From contig NZ_CP094669.1 in NCBI RefSeq assembly GCF_022827545.1, forward strand, positions 633,001-697,000: a DNA stretch of 64,000 nt, written 5' to 3'. The position numbers and the translations under genes are program-made. A model generated the notes under the pieces. It did not search any database and had not been told where the DNA came from. It saw nothing but the letters and a program-made list of their open reading frames with translations. Positions 35,901 to 44,187 of the stretch are shown here, piece after piece (within the stretch, counting starts at the first letter, position 1; every line of letters begins with the position of its first letter). Origin of the DNA: Hymenobacter tibetensis (GTDB taxonomy: Bacteria > Bacteroidota > Bacteroidia > Cytophagales > Hymenobacteraceae).

Positions 35901-38413
35901 TGAGCAGCCAGCCGAACGGACAGCCACTAAAATTCTACGGCGACCAATACGGCTTCAAAGGTACCGCCACGCTCACGCCCGGTGGCCTCTACGGCGACGG
36001 CCGGATGGAAGGACCACAGTCATTTATCCGGTCCACCCAAATGGCGTTCAAGCCAACCAGTTATTCCGGTAAGAAATCGACGTTGAGCATTAAGTCGGCG
36101 GAAGTAAACAAGCCTGCCCTGACGGCCAACAACGTGGAATTCGCCTTCGACGTGAAAGGGGCAAATGCTTCGTTCTCGCGTGAGGAAGGAGACAACAAAT
36201 CCAGTATCGACCTGCCGTATTCCGACTACCGCACCACGCTGTCGGGGGGTAAGTGGGATTTCAAGAAAAAGACCGTACAGCTGAAAGTGGCACCCGGTGC
36301 CGACTCCACCCGGTCGTATTTCTATTCCACCAAGCCCGAGCAGAACGGCTTGCGGTTCCGGGCTGCCACCGGGACATACGATTTGGCCCGCTACCGCTTA
36401 GTAGCAGGTGGAGTTCCGCACATTGCCGCGGCTGATGCATGGATTGAGCCTGACTCCAACAAGGTGTACGTGCTGGCCAACGCGCAAATGCGCGGTTTCA
36501 AGAACGCCAACATCGTGATGGACACGCTGGCCAAATTCCACAGTCTCTACAAGGGCGATGTGCAGGTGGTGTCGCGCAATGCCTTCACGGGTAATGCCCT
36601 CTACAGCTACAAAAACGCCGCTGCCGACTCGTTTGCCATCAAGTTTGCCAACTTCCAAGTGGATTCCACGGGCACGGGGCAGGTGGCTGGAAAGGCAGCG
36701 AAAGGTGGCAAAAGCTTGCTAAAGAAACGCCCGGCCGATGCGCCACTATCACCAGCAACGGTAGCAGTAGCTAGCATTCAAGCCACCGAGAAGTTCCACT
36801 TGGCTCCGCGGATTGCGTACCGGGGTGGTATCAATATGAGTTCCAAGCGGCGAGGCTTCACTTTTGATGGACAGGCTCGGCTGGAGTTCAGCGAGAAGCC
36901 TAGCTCAGCAGAGTGGTTTGCGGTGCAGGATAGTATCGACCCGAAAGCGGTGCGTATCAAACTGCTAGAGCCCAAAACCGAGGAAGGTCTGCCGATGATG
37001 ACCGGCCTGTTTGTCTCGGATGCGACCAGCAAGGTGTATCCGCTGTTTGTGGCTGGCAAACCCACTGCCACGGATATGAACCTGTTCACAACCAACGGCT
37101 ACCTCACCTTTGACAGCAAGAAGCGCCTGTTCACCATCGCCAACCACGACCTAGCAGACCCCAACATCTACGAGGGTTCGGTGCTGACCTTCAATGATTC
37201 GACGGCGGCTATGAAGTTCCGTGGCAAGTTCAACTTCATCAACTCTACCAAGGACTATGGTATCACCGCTTCGGGTGTCGGCACGGCCAAGCCTGATAGC
37301 AACATTTACGCGCTGGACGCCTTCATGGCGTTTGACATCAACTTGCCGGAGAAGGCCATAGAGGCCATGGCTACCGACATGACTACCAACACCAAGGGGG
37401 CACCCGAGGCGTTGAATGGCTCGCAAGAGGAACTCTACAAACTCGGTGAGTTTATGGGTAGCAAAGGCGTGCAGACCTATGCCGAGCGGCGGGGTAAGTA
37501 TGAGCCGTTGCAGAAACTCTCGCCCAAGTTCCTGCATACCGTTGTGCTGAACAAGGTGGATCTGCGTTGGAACAACAAGCTGAACGCGTGGTATTCGGTG
37601 GGTAAGATTGGCTTGGTGAGCATCGGCAAGAAGGATATCAATGCCCTGATTGATGGGCACATCGAGATTCGCAAGGAGGCTGGTGCCGACTTGGTAGAGC
37701 TGTATCTGGAAGCGGAGCCGCAAACGTGGTACTACCTCAAGTACTCTGGGTCGGCGTTGCTGGCAAAGGCGCAGCACGGCTCCTTCGACGAAATTGTGGG
37801 TTACAAAGCCAAGGGTGACTACAACACGGCCACGCAATACGGCTTCTACCTCGGCGACGACCAGGAGGTGCAGCAGTTCCTGACCCACTTCCGCAAAGAC
37901 TACTTGAAGGCTGACCCCAAAAAGAAAATCGTGGTTTCTTCGGCCGTGCCGGGTGACAACAACTTCGAGGTAGATGCCGACGCCAACAAGAAGAAAAAGA
38001 AGAAAGGCAACGAGCCAGCTTTCGATGCGGACGGGATGCCAATCGACGACGCTCCTGTTGACGCCAAGAAAAAGAAGAGCAAGAAAGAGCTGGCCGCCGA
38101 TGCTGCTGATGCTGACGCATTCGGTGGAGATGCTGCGGCTCCAGCTCCGGCCGACACCAAGAAGAAGAAAAAGGAAGAGGCTGCTCCAGTTGCGGAGCCT
38201 GCTGAAGACACCAGCAAAAAGAAGAAGGCTGAGCCAGCCGCCGCCGATCCTATTCCTGCCGACGAGCCCCCTGTTGACGCCAAGCAAGCCAAAAAGGAAG
38301 AAGAGCGCCAAGCTAAGGAAGCCGAAAAGCTAAAGAAGGAGGAAGGGAAAAAGGCCAAGGAAAACGAGAAGAAAAAGAAAGCCAAAGAGGATGACCCCTT
38401 CGGTGATTCTTAA
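32987..38413 (+). CDS. Giant secreted protein of unknown function with Lys-rich C-terminal tail
   Basis: An 1808-residue protein with a signal peptide (MKQAILQWLCLVLLGVSAPVLAQ). A Pro/Ala/Lys-rich stretch with WDTADLWSGGSGWGDSNDGW lies near residues 205-290. From about 300 the protein is long, beta-rich and full of D-S/T-V-x-V strands. A helix-turn-helix-like patch (FTVQEVATFRKLQPANVRSA, then VAGLARDGYVDWNP) is at about 600-650. Residues about 1662-1808 form a charged tail of KKKK runs alternating with Ala/Asp/Glu. I cannot assign a family; a large surface or periplasmic scaffold is possible. It is a single gene, closed by a terminator at 38421-38454. Confidence 0.85.
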   Translation: MKQAILQWLCLVLLGVSAPVLAQQNKPQPTKAQPANPAAAAATAAPKFSGKLASDPAQFMQDVQLMMATTKNAAAISSGVRLQQLWASNKLTATQQGKVVALSQQMLALGFRPRPHFESMFSGLVAGATVQNMSDQQMDGLLDVLSKTVRNIPGPEAAKFITVTTQFLENKVLYSSRYNKLRVSGGTFSFAYNEQDMPSLAPAAAPVVAPTPEPVAAPAATKPGAKPAAKPKAAAKKKSSDGWDTADLWSGGSGWGDSNDGWSTPVKKAPAKAAPANGAAQPEPEPAAVYTPAPYYDSYMAPPTRGPVLVLKDADLTISANSDSVTIRKTSGAVVPLTNKFVGYGGQYVWQVNASPATADLNSYDFDLNKAEFTAEPVMLTYPAVLEAPIKGALAYKSIKKKPGSTDSGYPRFISLTNDARIKNIGDNIRYYGGFSLAGSKMLSASLDGSLSRIYVDMDGKPKFRASSRAYVLGDSLITAERAAITIFEDKVDSLTHPGVRLKFSKKRQILQLARENGLYKTTPYFDSYHQMEITSELLTWPISTPTIDFAILTAKNQVTAGFESKEFYTNTRYQQIKAINKLHPLQMIVGYSLENNNARRFTVQEVATFRKLQPANVRSAVAGLARDGYVDWNPQTQQITLRPKALHYVNSSRGKKDYDHIAIKSLSPAGKNATLNLATNDLLVRGVDRFNFSDDSVTVFVKPDSSVIHIQKNRTILFNGTVVASAFVFKGKEFKFDYDGFFIDLAKIDSIIVKGKGSKGSVMKAKATDFTLTNKKKESSGKLYINHPNNKSGRKKLGAYPSFDASTGAYVYFDKPEVLGGAYDTTVYFDIPPFKLDSLNNKNRSAVGFKGTFVSGGIMPDFKTKLALQEDGSLGFVYDLPKEGVPVYGGKARLFNRVKMSNQGIQGVGDLKYLTSTLQSDQFVFYRDSVVTVGKSGVVQPGPLNGVEFAKVNLPVGYQMKWAVKSDSMYLSSQPNGQPLKFYGDQYGFKGTATLTPGGLYGDGRMEGPQSFIRSTQMAFKPTSYSGKKSTLSIKSAEVNKPALTANNVEFAFDVKGANASFSREEGDNKSSIDLPYSDYRTTLSGGKWDFKKKTVQLKVAPGADSTRSYFYSTKPEQNGLRFRAATGTYDLARYRLVAGGVPHIAAADAWIEPDSNKVYVLANAQMRGFKNANIVMDTLAKFHSLYKGDVQVVSRNAFTGNALYSYKNAAADSFAIKFANFQVDSTGTGQVAGKAAKGGKSLLKKRPADAPLSPATVAVASIQATEKFHLAPRIAYRGGINMSSKRRGFTFDGQARLEFSEKPSSAEWFAVQDSIDPKAVRIKLLEPKTEEGLPMMTGLFVSDATSKVYPLFVAGKPTATDMNLFTTNGYLTFDSKKRLFTIANHDLADPNIYEGSVLTFNDSTAAMKFRGKFNFINSTKDYGITASGVGTAKPDSNIYALDAFMAFDINLPEKAIEAMATDMTTNTKGAPEALNGSQEELYKLGEFMGSKGVQTYAERRGKYEPLQKLSPKFLHTVVLNKVDLRWNNKLNAWYSVGKIGLVSIGKKDINALIDGHIEIRKEAGADLVELYLEAEPQTWYYLKYSGSALLAKAQHGSFDEIVGYKAKGDYNTATQYGFYLGDDQEVQQFLTHFRKDYLKADPKKKIVVSSAVPGDNNFEVDADANKKKKKKGNEPAFDADGMPIDDAPVDAKKKKSKKELAADAADADAFGGDAAAPAPADTKKKKKEEAAPVAEPAEDTSKKKKAEPAAADPIPADEPPVDAKQAKKEEERQAKEAEKLKKEEGKKAKENEKKKKAKEDDPFGDS

Positions 38414-38420
38414 AATTGAC

Positions 38421-38454
38421 AACGCCCCGGTCACTGATCGGGGCGTTTCTTTTA
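38421..38454 (+). terminator. Intrinsic terminator after the giant gene
   Basis: AACGCCCCG (38421-38429) pairs with CGGGGCGTT (38439-38447) around a TCACTGAT-type loop, followed by TCTTTTAT. The stem begins 8 bp after the stop codon. Confidence 0.9.
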
Positions 38455-38537
38455 TAAGGAAAGCTACGTAGCAACAGAAGTCAGCATATTACTCGTACTT
38501 CTATCTTTGGCGTATTGCCCTCCCATCTCTGCCCCGA

Positions 38538-39179
38538 ATGAACCTACCTCTCGTCCTTGGCCTACTTGTGGCCGCCTACTTACTCGGCTCCATTCCTACC
38601 GCCCTGTGGGTAGGCCAGCGTTTCTTCGGCCTCGATATTCGGGAGCATGGCTCAGGCAACGCCGGGGCCACCAACACGTTCCGGGTGCTAGGGAAAAAGC
38701 CGGGTTCCTTTGTGATGGCAATAGATGTGCTCAAGGGCTGGGCCGCCACGTCTCTTGCACAGGTGATGCTAAACCAAGGGGCTATTCAAGCCGAGCAACT
38801 GCTGTATTTCCAGTTAGCGTGCGGCATCCTGGCTATCGTGGGGCACATTTACCCGATATTCGCAGGGTTCAGGGGCGGCAAAGGAGTGGCTACGGTGCTG
38901 GGCATGATGCTAGCCATTGCCCCAGCCACGGTCGGCGTCTGCATCCTGGTGTTTCTGGCGGTGCTGGCCGTTTCGCAGTACGTTTCTCTCTCTTCTATGA
39001 CGGCCGGTGTCACCTTCGCGTTGCTACAGCTGCTGCCTGCCTTTCGCCCGCAAAACTCGTTGTTGCTGTGGTTCGGTTTCATTTTGGCCGCTTTGCTCAT
39101 CTATACTCACCGCGCCAATATCGGGCGGCTGCGGGCCGGCACTGAAAGCCGCGTGCCGCTGCCTTGGAAACGGAAGTAG
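38538..39179 (+). CDS. plsY: Glycerol-3-phosphate acyltransferase PlsY
   Basis: PlsY is an integral inner-membrane enzyme that transfers acyl groups from acyl-phosphate to glycerol 3-phosphate, the first step of phospholipid synthesis. The 213-residue product has five to six membrane helices. Its three signature motifs are present: LGSIPTALWVG, GSGNAGATNTFRVLG and GHIYPIFAGFRGGKGVAT, the last with the RGGKG phosphate-binding loop. TATCTTTG at 38502-38509 is a probable -7 promoter box about 30 bp before the ATG. The dipeptidase gene follows after 166 bp. Confidence 0.96.
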   Translation: MNLPLVLGLLVAAYLLGSIPTALWVGQRFFGLDIREHGSGNAGATNTFRVLGKKPGSFVMAIDVLKGWAATSLAQVMLNQGAIQAEQLLYFQLACGILAIVGHIYPIFAGFRGGKGVATVLGMMLAIAPATVGVCILVFLAVLAVSQYVSLSSMTAGVTFALLQLLPAFRPQNSLLLWFGFILAALLIYTHRANIGRLRAGTESRVPLPWKRK

Positions 39180-39345
39180 AAGCACAGATGAGCTAGCTAA
39201 GAGCAGACTGCTGTTTTATAATCTGCTGACGGCTTGTTTCGAATAAGACTACAGTAATGCTTGGAGAACAGTAAGGCTGAAAAGCAGTGTTTATGGAAGC
39301 CATACTACCTTTACTCTCGCATTCCCAACTAACCCCATTGCCCGC

Positions 39346-40713
39346 ATGGCTTCTTACCTCGCAAGCAACCAAGAGCGTTTCCTCACCGAACTAATCGACT
39401 GGCTTTGTATTCCCTCTGTTTCCGCCGACCCGAAGTTTCAGGCCGATGTGCGGAAAGCCGCCGACTACCTGGCCGACCGCCTGCGGGAAGTAGGCTTGGA
39501 AAACGTGGAACTGTGCGAAACTGCCGGCAACCCCATCGTCTACGCCGACAAAATCATTGACCCCAGCCTGCCTACGGTGCTCGTATACGGCCACTACGAC
39601 GTGCAGCCCGCCGACCCGTATGAGCTGTGGGATTCGCCGCCGTTTGAGCCCGTTATCAAAGACGGCAACATCTACGCCCGGGGTGCCTGCGACGACAAAG
39701 GCCAGGTGTACATGCACGTCAAGGCCTTTGAGGTGATGATGCAGGAAGACGGTGGGGTGCCGTGCAACGTGAAGGTGATGTTTGAAGGCGAAGAGGAAAT
39801 CGGCTCCAACAACCTGGGCATCTTCGTGAAAGCCAACAAGGAGAAACTGGCCGCTGACGTTATACTGATTTCGGATACCGGCATCTTGGCCAACGATACG
39901 CCTAGCATCGAAGTGGGCTTGCGTGGCTTGAGCTACCATGAAGTGGAAGTGACTGGCCCGAACCGCGACCTACACTCCGGCCTCTATGGCGGTGCCGTGC
40001 CGAACCCCATCAACGTGCTATGCAAGATGATTGCTAGCCTGCACGACGAGAACAATCACATCACCATTCCCGCCTTCTACAACAACGTAGCGGAGCTCAG
40101 CGCCGAAGAACGGGCGGAAATGGCCAAAGCTCCGCACTCAGACGAGGAGTTCAAAAAGAGCATTGGCCTCTCCAACATCTACGGCGAAAAAGGCTACTCC
40201 ACAATGGAGCGCACCAGCATCCGGCCTACGCTCGACGTAAATGGTATTTGGGGCGGTTACACTGGCGAAGGCGCTAAAACCGTTATTGCCTCCAAGGCCT
40301 ACGCCAAGATTTCCATGCGCTTGGTACCCCACCAGACTTCCGACGAAATAACGGCCCTCTTCCAGCAGCATTTCGAAAGCATTGCGCCTAGTGGCGTGCA
40401 AGTGAAAGTAACGCCTCACCACGGTGGCGAGCCCGTTGTAACGCCAACCGACTCGGTGGCTTACAGAGCCGCCGCCGATGCCATGGAAACCACCTTCGGC
40501 AAGCGCCCTATTCCTACGCGCGGCGGCGGTTCTATCCCTATCGTGGCTATGTTCAAAACGGAACTCGGCTTGGACACCGTGCTGCTTGGTTTCGGCTTGG
40601 ATTCCGATGCTATCCACTCGCCCAACGAGCACTATGGCGTATTCAACTTCCTGAAAGGCATTGAAACCATTCCGCATTTCTACCGCAACTATGCGGCGGC
40701 CATGCAGAAGTAG
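39346..40713 (+). CDS. M20-family dipeptidase (metallo-carboxypeptidase-like)
   Basis: A 455-residue cytosolic zinc peptidase of the M20/M25/M40 family, close to the beta-Ala-His dipeptidase-like group. Zn-binding and catalytic residues are visible: His in YGHYDVQPADPYELW with Asp two residues on, ARGACDDKGQ, and the EGEEEIGS acid pair with the catalytic Glu. ISDTG follows, with His in the C-terminal HSPNEHYG. The dimerisation insert (about 215-330) carries HSGLYGGAVPNP. It probably hydrolyses dipeptides. The ATG at 39346 is favoured since the family starts with a short MASYLASNQERF-like segment. A terminator lies at 40739-40782. Confidence 0.93.
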   Translation: MASYLASNQERFLTELIDWLCIPSVSADPKFQADVRKAADYLADRLREVGLENVELCETAGNPIVYADKIIDPSLPTVLVYGHYDVQPADPYELWDSPPFEPVIKDGNIYARGACDDKGQVYMHVKAFEVMMQEDGGVPCNVKVMFEGEEEIGSNNLGIFVKANKEKLAADVILISDTGILANDTPSIEVGLRGLSYHEVEVTGPNRDLHSGLYGGAVPNPINVLCKMIASLHDENNHITIPAFYNNVAELSAEERAEMAKAPHSDEEFKKSIGLSNIYGEKGYSTMERTSIRPTLDVNGIWGGYTGEGAKTVIASKAYAKISMRLVPHQTSDEITALFQQHFESIAPSGVQVKVTPHHGGEPVVTPTDSVAYRAAADAMETTFGKRPIPTRGGGSIPIVAMFKTELGLDTVLLGFGLDSDAIHSPNEHYGVFNFLKGIETIPHFYRNYAAAMQK

Positions 40714-40738
40714 TTCTGTGTGTAGTAATGCATCTAAA

Positions 40739-40782
40739 AAAGCAAAAGGGGTTCCGCCATAGTGGAACCCCTTTTGCTTTTT
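40739..40782. terminator. Intrinsic terminator after the dipeptidase gene
   Basis: AAAGCAAAAGGGGTTCC (40739-40755) pairs with GGAACCCCTTTTGCTTT (40764-40780) around an 8-base loop; T residues follow. Confidence 0.93.
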
Positions 40783-40943
40783 GCAGTGGTCTAGGAGCTA
40801 GCGTGAGTGGTGCCAACTCGGTTTTGGCTGGCACCTGCTTCTCTTTTGCCTATGGCACATACACGTTTGGCAGGGCCCGTGTAGAACAAGAGCTTACTGC
40901 TTTTCTAGGCAAGCTCACCGTCGCCTAGGGTCGCGTGGCCAAA

Positions 40944-41540
40944 CTACTTCGGCTTGATGAGGGCACCCAAGTAAAACTGCATCGTGCTGTTTCGGATGCG
41001 CGTTTGAACAATGTCTCCGGAAAAGTTGATGTCACGATACAAGTAGATGAGGTCTGCATTGTAACGCCAGCCAACCTGAATGCCGGTTTCGTCTTGGTAG
41101 CCGAAGCCGAGGGCAAAGCCATAGAGTTGGCTCTTGAACGGCTGCTTACCCACGTTGTCCAACCCTTCCACATTCGACTTCGCAGAAAGCAACCAACTGT
41201 AGCGCGGACCTACTTCCACAAATAGGTCGTCCAAGGTGTACTGAGCCACCACTGGGATATCGAGGTAGGCGAGGTGGTGCATAATGCTTGGCCCGTATAT
41301 CAAAGAATTATCGCCTTTCAACGAGTATTGAGCCTCAGCTTGCACGCCCACGTGCTTTGTAAACTCAACCTGCACCATACCGCCCGCATGCCCGCCCAGC
41401 CGAATAGCACTGTCGTTTACGTCGGCTCCAACGCCATTTGAGACGTTGCCTCCCATCTTTGCGCCTATTTTCACCTGCTGCGCGACACCAACCGAACTAG
41501 TTGCGCACAACAATACAGCAAGCAATTGGCTTGTCTTCAT
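40944..41540 (-). CDS. Small outer-membrane beta-barrel protein (array member 1)
   Basis: A 198-residue exported barrel. The signal peptide MKTSQLLAVLLCATSSVGVA is followed by QQVKIGAKMGGNVSNG. Barrel-like segments include VQAEAQYSLKGDNSLIYG, YLDIPVVAQYTLDDLFVEVG and FALGFGYQDETGIQVGWRYN. It ends MQFYLGALIKPK. The GP-x-YSWLL and Y-L-D-[IV]-P-V features are shared with its four neighbours, so it is a paralogue, but it is the most divergent. The ATG at 41540 is chosen because the signal peptide follows; 41558 is an upstream alternative. Its function is unknown. Confidence 0.85.
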   Translation of the reverse strand: MKTSQLLAVLLCATSSVGVAQQVKIGAKMGGNVSNGVGADVNDSAIRLGGHAGGMVQVEFTKHVGVQAEAQYSLKGDNSLIYGPSIMHHLAYLDIPVVAQYTLDDLFVEVGPRYSWLLSAKSNVEGLDNVGKQPFKSQLYGFALGFGYQDETGIQVGWRYNADLIYLYRDINFSGDIVQTRIRNSTMQFYLGALIKPK

Positions 41541-41796
41541 CCTAGTTGAATAAATCACGGTAACAAGTTGCTGATTAGTGGAATCTCACTGGCCACCTAG
41601 GCCCTTCTTACACCAAGCCGCACCTGTTGGAGCCTAGCCAAGCGAATACCACCAACAGCAGCTGATAATAACAGATCAACTGGAAGAAACCGCATAGCCG
41701 CAGGGGACAAATAGTGCCAGTGAATATGCTCAATAACTAGTATTCAACTCAATTATTGTTGTGCACAGAGAAGCCCACGCAGTGGATGTGGCGTGC

Positions 41797-42387
41797 CTAG
41801 CGTCCGTTGAACGAATAGGTAAGGTAGAGCTGAAAAGCACTGTTACGAAGATTGTCTTGGTATGTGATGTTTCCTACTGTGTATGACTTATCTACTTTGG
41901 TAATGCCGCCATTGTAGCGTAGCCCAATGCCAATACCACTTTTGCGTTGATAACCTAAGCCAAACAAGTAGCCAAAATCAACAGTGTTATAAGCATCTTT
42001 AGAGTCGATACTAGTGTTAGTAGTTTTGTTCTGAGCAGCTAACAAGAACCCAACCTGCGGCCCAGCTTCAAAAAATAAACCATCAGCATTGACATGAAAT
42101 GCCAGAGGTACATCTAGATAGCTTAAGCGTTGGGTAAAGGCATTCTTAATCTTTGCTCCTTTCTGTGAGTAGATGAGTTCTGGCTGGAATGCGAACAGCT
42201 TGGTAAACCCAATATTGGCGAAAGCACCTCCATGAAAGCCAAAAACACTTTCGTAGTTATTTACCTCCTTGCCAGCGAAAGACGAGAGAGTACCACCAGC
42301 TTTCAACCCCAGGGATACATCACTTTGTGCCTGAGCCGCGCCTGCTAAACCAAGAAGCAAGGAGAAAGAGAAAAGTAGTTTCTTCAT
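41797..42387 (-). CDS. Small outer-membrane beta-barrel protein (array member 2)
   Basis: A 196-residue exported barrel with the signal peptide MKKLLFSFSLLLGLAGAAQA. Paralogous features are SLGLKAGGTLSSFAGKE, VFGFHGGAFANIGF, FQPELIYSQKGA, YLDVPLAFHVNADGLFFEAG and IGIGLRYNGG. It ends FQLYLTYSFNGR. The ATG at 42387 gives this signal peptide; the frame opens at 42483 but those residues are not signal-like. It lies between array members 1 and 3; a terminator at 42467-42499 separates it from member 3. The ligand or partner is not known. Confidence 0.87.
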   Translation of the reverse strand: MKKLLFSFSLLLGLAGAAQAQSDVSLGLKAGGTLSSFAGKEVNNYESVFGFHGGAFANIGFTKLFAFQPELIYSQKGAKIKNAFTQRLSYLDVPLAFHVNADGLFFEAGPQVGFLLAAQNKTTNTSIDSKDAYNTVDFGYLFGLGYQRKSGIGIGLRYNGGITKVDKSYTVGNITYQDNLRNSAFQLYLTYSFNGR

Positions 42388-42466
42388 AAATAGTAGTCGG
42401 TGAAAAGCCGTGCAATAAAGGCGCGAAGCTATAACGAAAACCCATGACGGTTCTGTATTGCCCACC

Positions 42467-42499
42467 AAAAAGCCTCTTCCCAATACGGAAAGAGGCTTC
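42467..42499 (-). terminator. Terminator between array members 3 and 2
   Basis: AAGCCTCTT pairs with AAGAGGCTT around a CCCAATACGGA-type loop; on the minus strand a T run (AAAAA at 42467-42471 on the plus strand) follows. It lies just after the stop codon of the gene at 42517-43218. Confidence 0.8.
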
Positions 42500-42516
42500 A
42501 GAAGTGCTCAGGATAG

Positions 42517-43218
42517 TTATTTATTCGGAATCAGGTAACCAAGCGACAGCTGGAATGCAGAGTGGCGGGCGTTGGCCAAATCACCGTTGAAGTACGAGGC
42601 GTTGTCGCTCTTCACAAAGTCGCTGAGGGCACCGGTATAGCGTAGGTTCAAGCTTACGCCGTTGTCGGCTTGGTAGCCAAGGCCGGCCACGTACCCTAGC
42701 TCGCTCCGATTAAGGCCGCTCACGTCTTTTTTGTCTTGTACTTGCGTAACCTCCGGCGTACCGTTGGGCTGGCGGGTACGGGTAACTTTGGTTTCGTTGT
42801 TGGCACTCAGCAGATACGAGTACTGTGGTCCGGCTTCCACCACAAAGCCACCGGCATTGATCTTCAGCAGCACCGGCACATCCAGGTAATTGTAGTTGAC
42901 GTTGCCTTCCCGTTTATCGGTGTACCCGATACCCAGAATAGTGTTGGTGTACTCTGTAGGCTTGTTCTCGAAGCCCTTCTGCGAATACAGGATTTCCGGC
43001 TGTATCGAGAAGAAGCCGTCGCCGGTAATGTCGGCGTTCAACAGTACACCGCCCAGAAAACCAATTTTGTTGTTGTAAGTGGTTTCGTTCCTGACGTTGC
43101 CGGCCAAGTTGGAGTAGTTGGCGCCGGCCCGCAAACCCAGCCGTACGCCCTGTGCCCGCACAACCGAAACAGAAGATAAAGTCAGCAAAGCGGCCAGTGT
43201 AAAAAAGGTCTTTTTCAT
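42517..43218 (-). CDS. Small outer-membrane beta-barrel protein (array member 3)
   Basis: A 233-residue exported barrel. The signal peptide MKKTFFTLAALLTLSSVSVVRA precedes QGVRLGLRAGANYSNLAGN. It shares IGFLGGVLLNADI, FSIQPEILYSQKGF, YNYLDVPVLLKINAGGFVVE, GPQYSYLL and ELGYVAGLGYQADNG with its neighbours, and ends FQLSLGYLIPNK. A Lys/Gln-rich stretch (TRTRQPNGTPEVTQVQDKKD) is likely an extracellular loop. It is the closest relative of array member 4 by these shared blocks. Its function is not known. A terminator lies below it at 42467-42499 and one above at 43313-43340. Confidence 0.88.
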   Translation of the reverse strand: MKKTFFTLAALLTLSSVSVVRAQGVRLGLRAGANYSNLAGNVRNETTYNNKIGFLGGVLLNADITGDGFFSIQPEILYSQKGFENKPTEYTNTILGIGYTDKREGNVNYNYLDVPVLLKINAGGFVVEAGPQYSYLLSANNETKVTRTRQPNGTPEVTQVQDKKDVSGLNRSELGYVAGLGYQADNGVSLNLRYTGALSDFVKSDNASYFNGDLANARHSAFQLSLGYLIPNK

Positions 43219-43312
43219 GAGTGCGAAGAGAAAGTGTAGTTAGACTTGATGCACATGAGCGGCCAAAATCTAAAAGTGTGCCAAGCGTGTTGTTGAGCTT
43301 GGGAAAGGGCAT

Positions 43313-43340
43313 AAAAAAAGCCTCATCTGCAAACCAGATG
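43313..43340 (-). terminator. Terminator between array members 4 and 3
   Basis: GCCTCATCTG (43320-43329) pairs with CAGATGAGGC around a short loop, and a T run follows on the minus strand, 25 bp past the stop of the gene at 43366-44034. Confidence 0.88.
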
Positions 43341-43365
43341 AGGCTCTTAAAATTTTAGCTAATTG

Positions 43366-44034
43366 TTACTTGCTCCCTAGCAGATAGCCCACCGAAGCCT
43401 GGAATACCGAGTTGCGGGCGTTCCGTGTATCGTCATCCTGGTAGCCATCCTTCCCAAAATCTGTGAAGGAGCCGTTGTAGCGCAAGCCCAGCACCAAGCC
43501 ACCATCTGACTGGTAACCTAAACCGGCAGCGTAGCCAATTTCGTTGCGGTTGACGTTGTCGAGGTTGATCGTGTTATTGTATTCAATTACAGTGTTACCA
43601 TTTGATGTGGACTTGTAATCGTTCTTGGCCTTCAGTAGGTAGCTATACTGTGGTCCAGCTTCGAAATACACGTTGCCTGCCTTAATTTTTAGCAGTACAG
43701 GCACGTCGATGTAATTGTACGTAACGCTACCGTCGTCTTTTCTTCTAACGGTTCCAAAAGTGAATTCCTGATCAGCATACGTGTATCCTTTCTGCGAAAA
43801 CAGCACTTCTGGTTGAACCGAGAGAAAGCCGTCGTCAAGCAGACCTATGTTGAGCATTACTCCACCGTGGAAGCCAATCTTATTTTCAAATCGGTCTTCG
43901 TTGACAAGGTCGCCGGAGAGATTGGAAAGGTTGGCGCCTGCTTTCACACCCAACCGGATACCCTGAGCGTGGGCAGCGGGAGCGGCTGCTAAAGCAGCAA
44001 AAGCAGTGGCAAGAATGAGGGTTGTCTTTTTCAT
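43366..44034 (-). CDS. Small outer-membrane beta-barrel protein (array member 4)
   Basis: A 222-residue exported barrel. The signal peptide MKKTTLILATAFAALAAAPA ends at AHA, followed by QGIRLGVKAGANLSNLSGDL. Shared blocks include IGFHGGVMLNIGLLDDGFLS, VQPEVLFSQKGYTY, YNYIDVPVLLKIKAGNVYFE, GPQYSYLL and NRNEIGYAAGLGYQSDGGLV. It ends FQASVGYLLGSK. The ATG at 44034 starts the signal peptide; the frame opens at 44079. It is flanked by terminators on both sides and is probably a separate transcription unit. The function is unknown. Confidence 0.88.
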   Translation of the reverse strand: MKKTTLILATAFAALAAAPAAHAQGIRLGVKAGANLSNLSGDLVNEDRFENKIGFHGGVMLNIGLLDDGFLSVQPEVLFSQKGYTYADQEFTFGTVRRKDDGSVTYNYIDVPVLLKIKAGNVYFEAGPQYSYLLKAKNDYKSTSNGNTVIEYNNTINLDNVNRNEIGYAAGLGYQSDGGLVLGLRYNGSFTDFGKDGYQDDDTRNARNSVFQASVGYLLGSK

Positions 44035-44138
44035 GACAGTGAGAAAATAAAAGGGGGAAGACAGATGTGCGGGAACCACGCTGTCTTACGTATTCCCATA
44101 CTGTGCAGTTTATGAGGTGTACAAAAACTTAACAAATA

Positions 44139-44170
44139 AAAAAGGCCGCTCCCTTAAGAGCGGCCTTTTC
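44139..44170 (-). terminator. Terminator between array members 5 and 4
   Basis: AAAAGGCCGCTC (44140-44151) pairs with GAGCGGCCTTTT (44158-44169) around CCTTAA. On the minus strand the T run follows the stem, 20 bp after the stop of the gene at 44188-44934. Confidence 0.92.
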
Positions 44171-44187
44171 GTAAGGTTGTGTTAGTA

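Noticed and set aside
37151..38311. 386-codon minus-strand open frame with many Leu/Phe codons
   Set aside because: It lies wholly inside the 1808-residue plus-strand gene; its composition is that of the reverse complement of a Lys-rich region, with no motif or start context.
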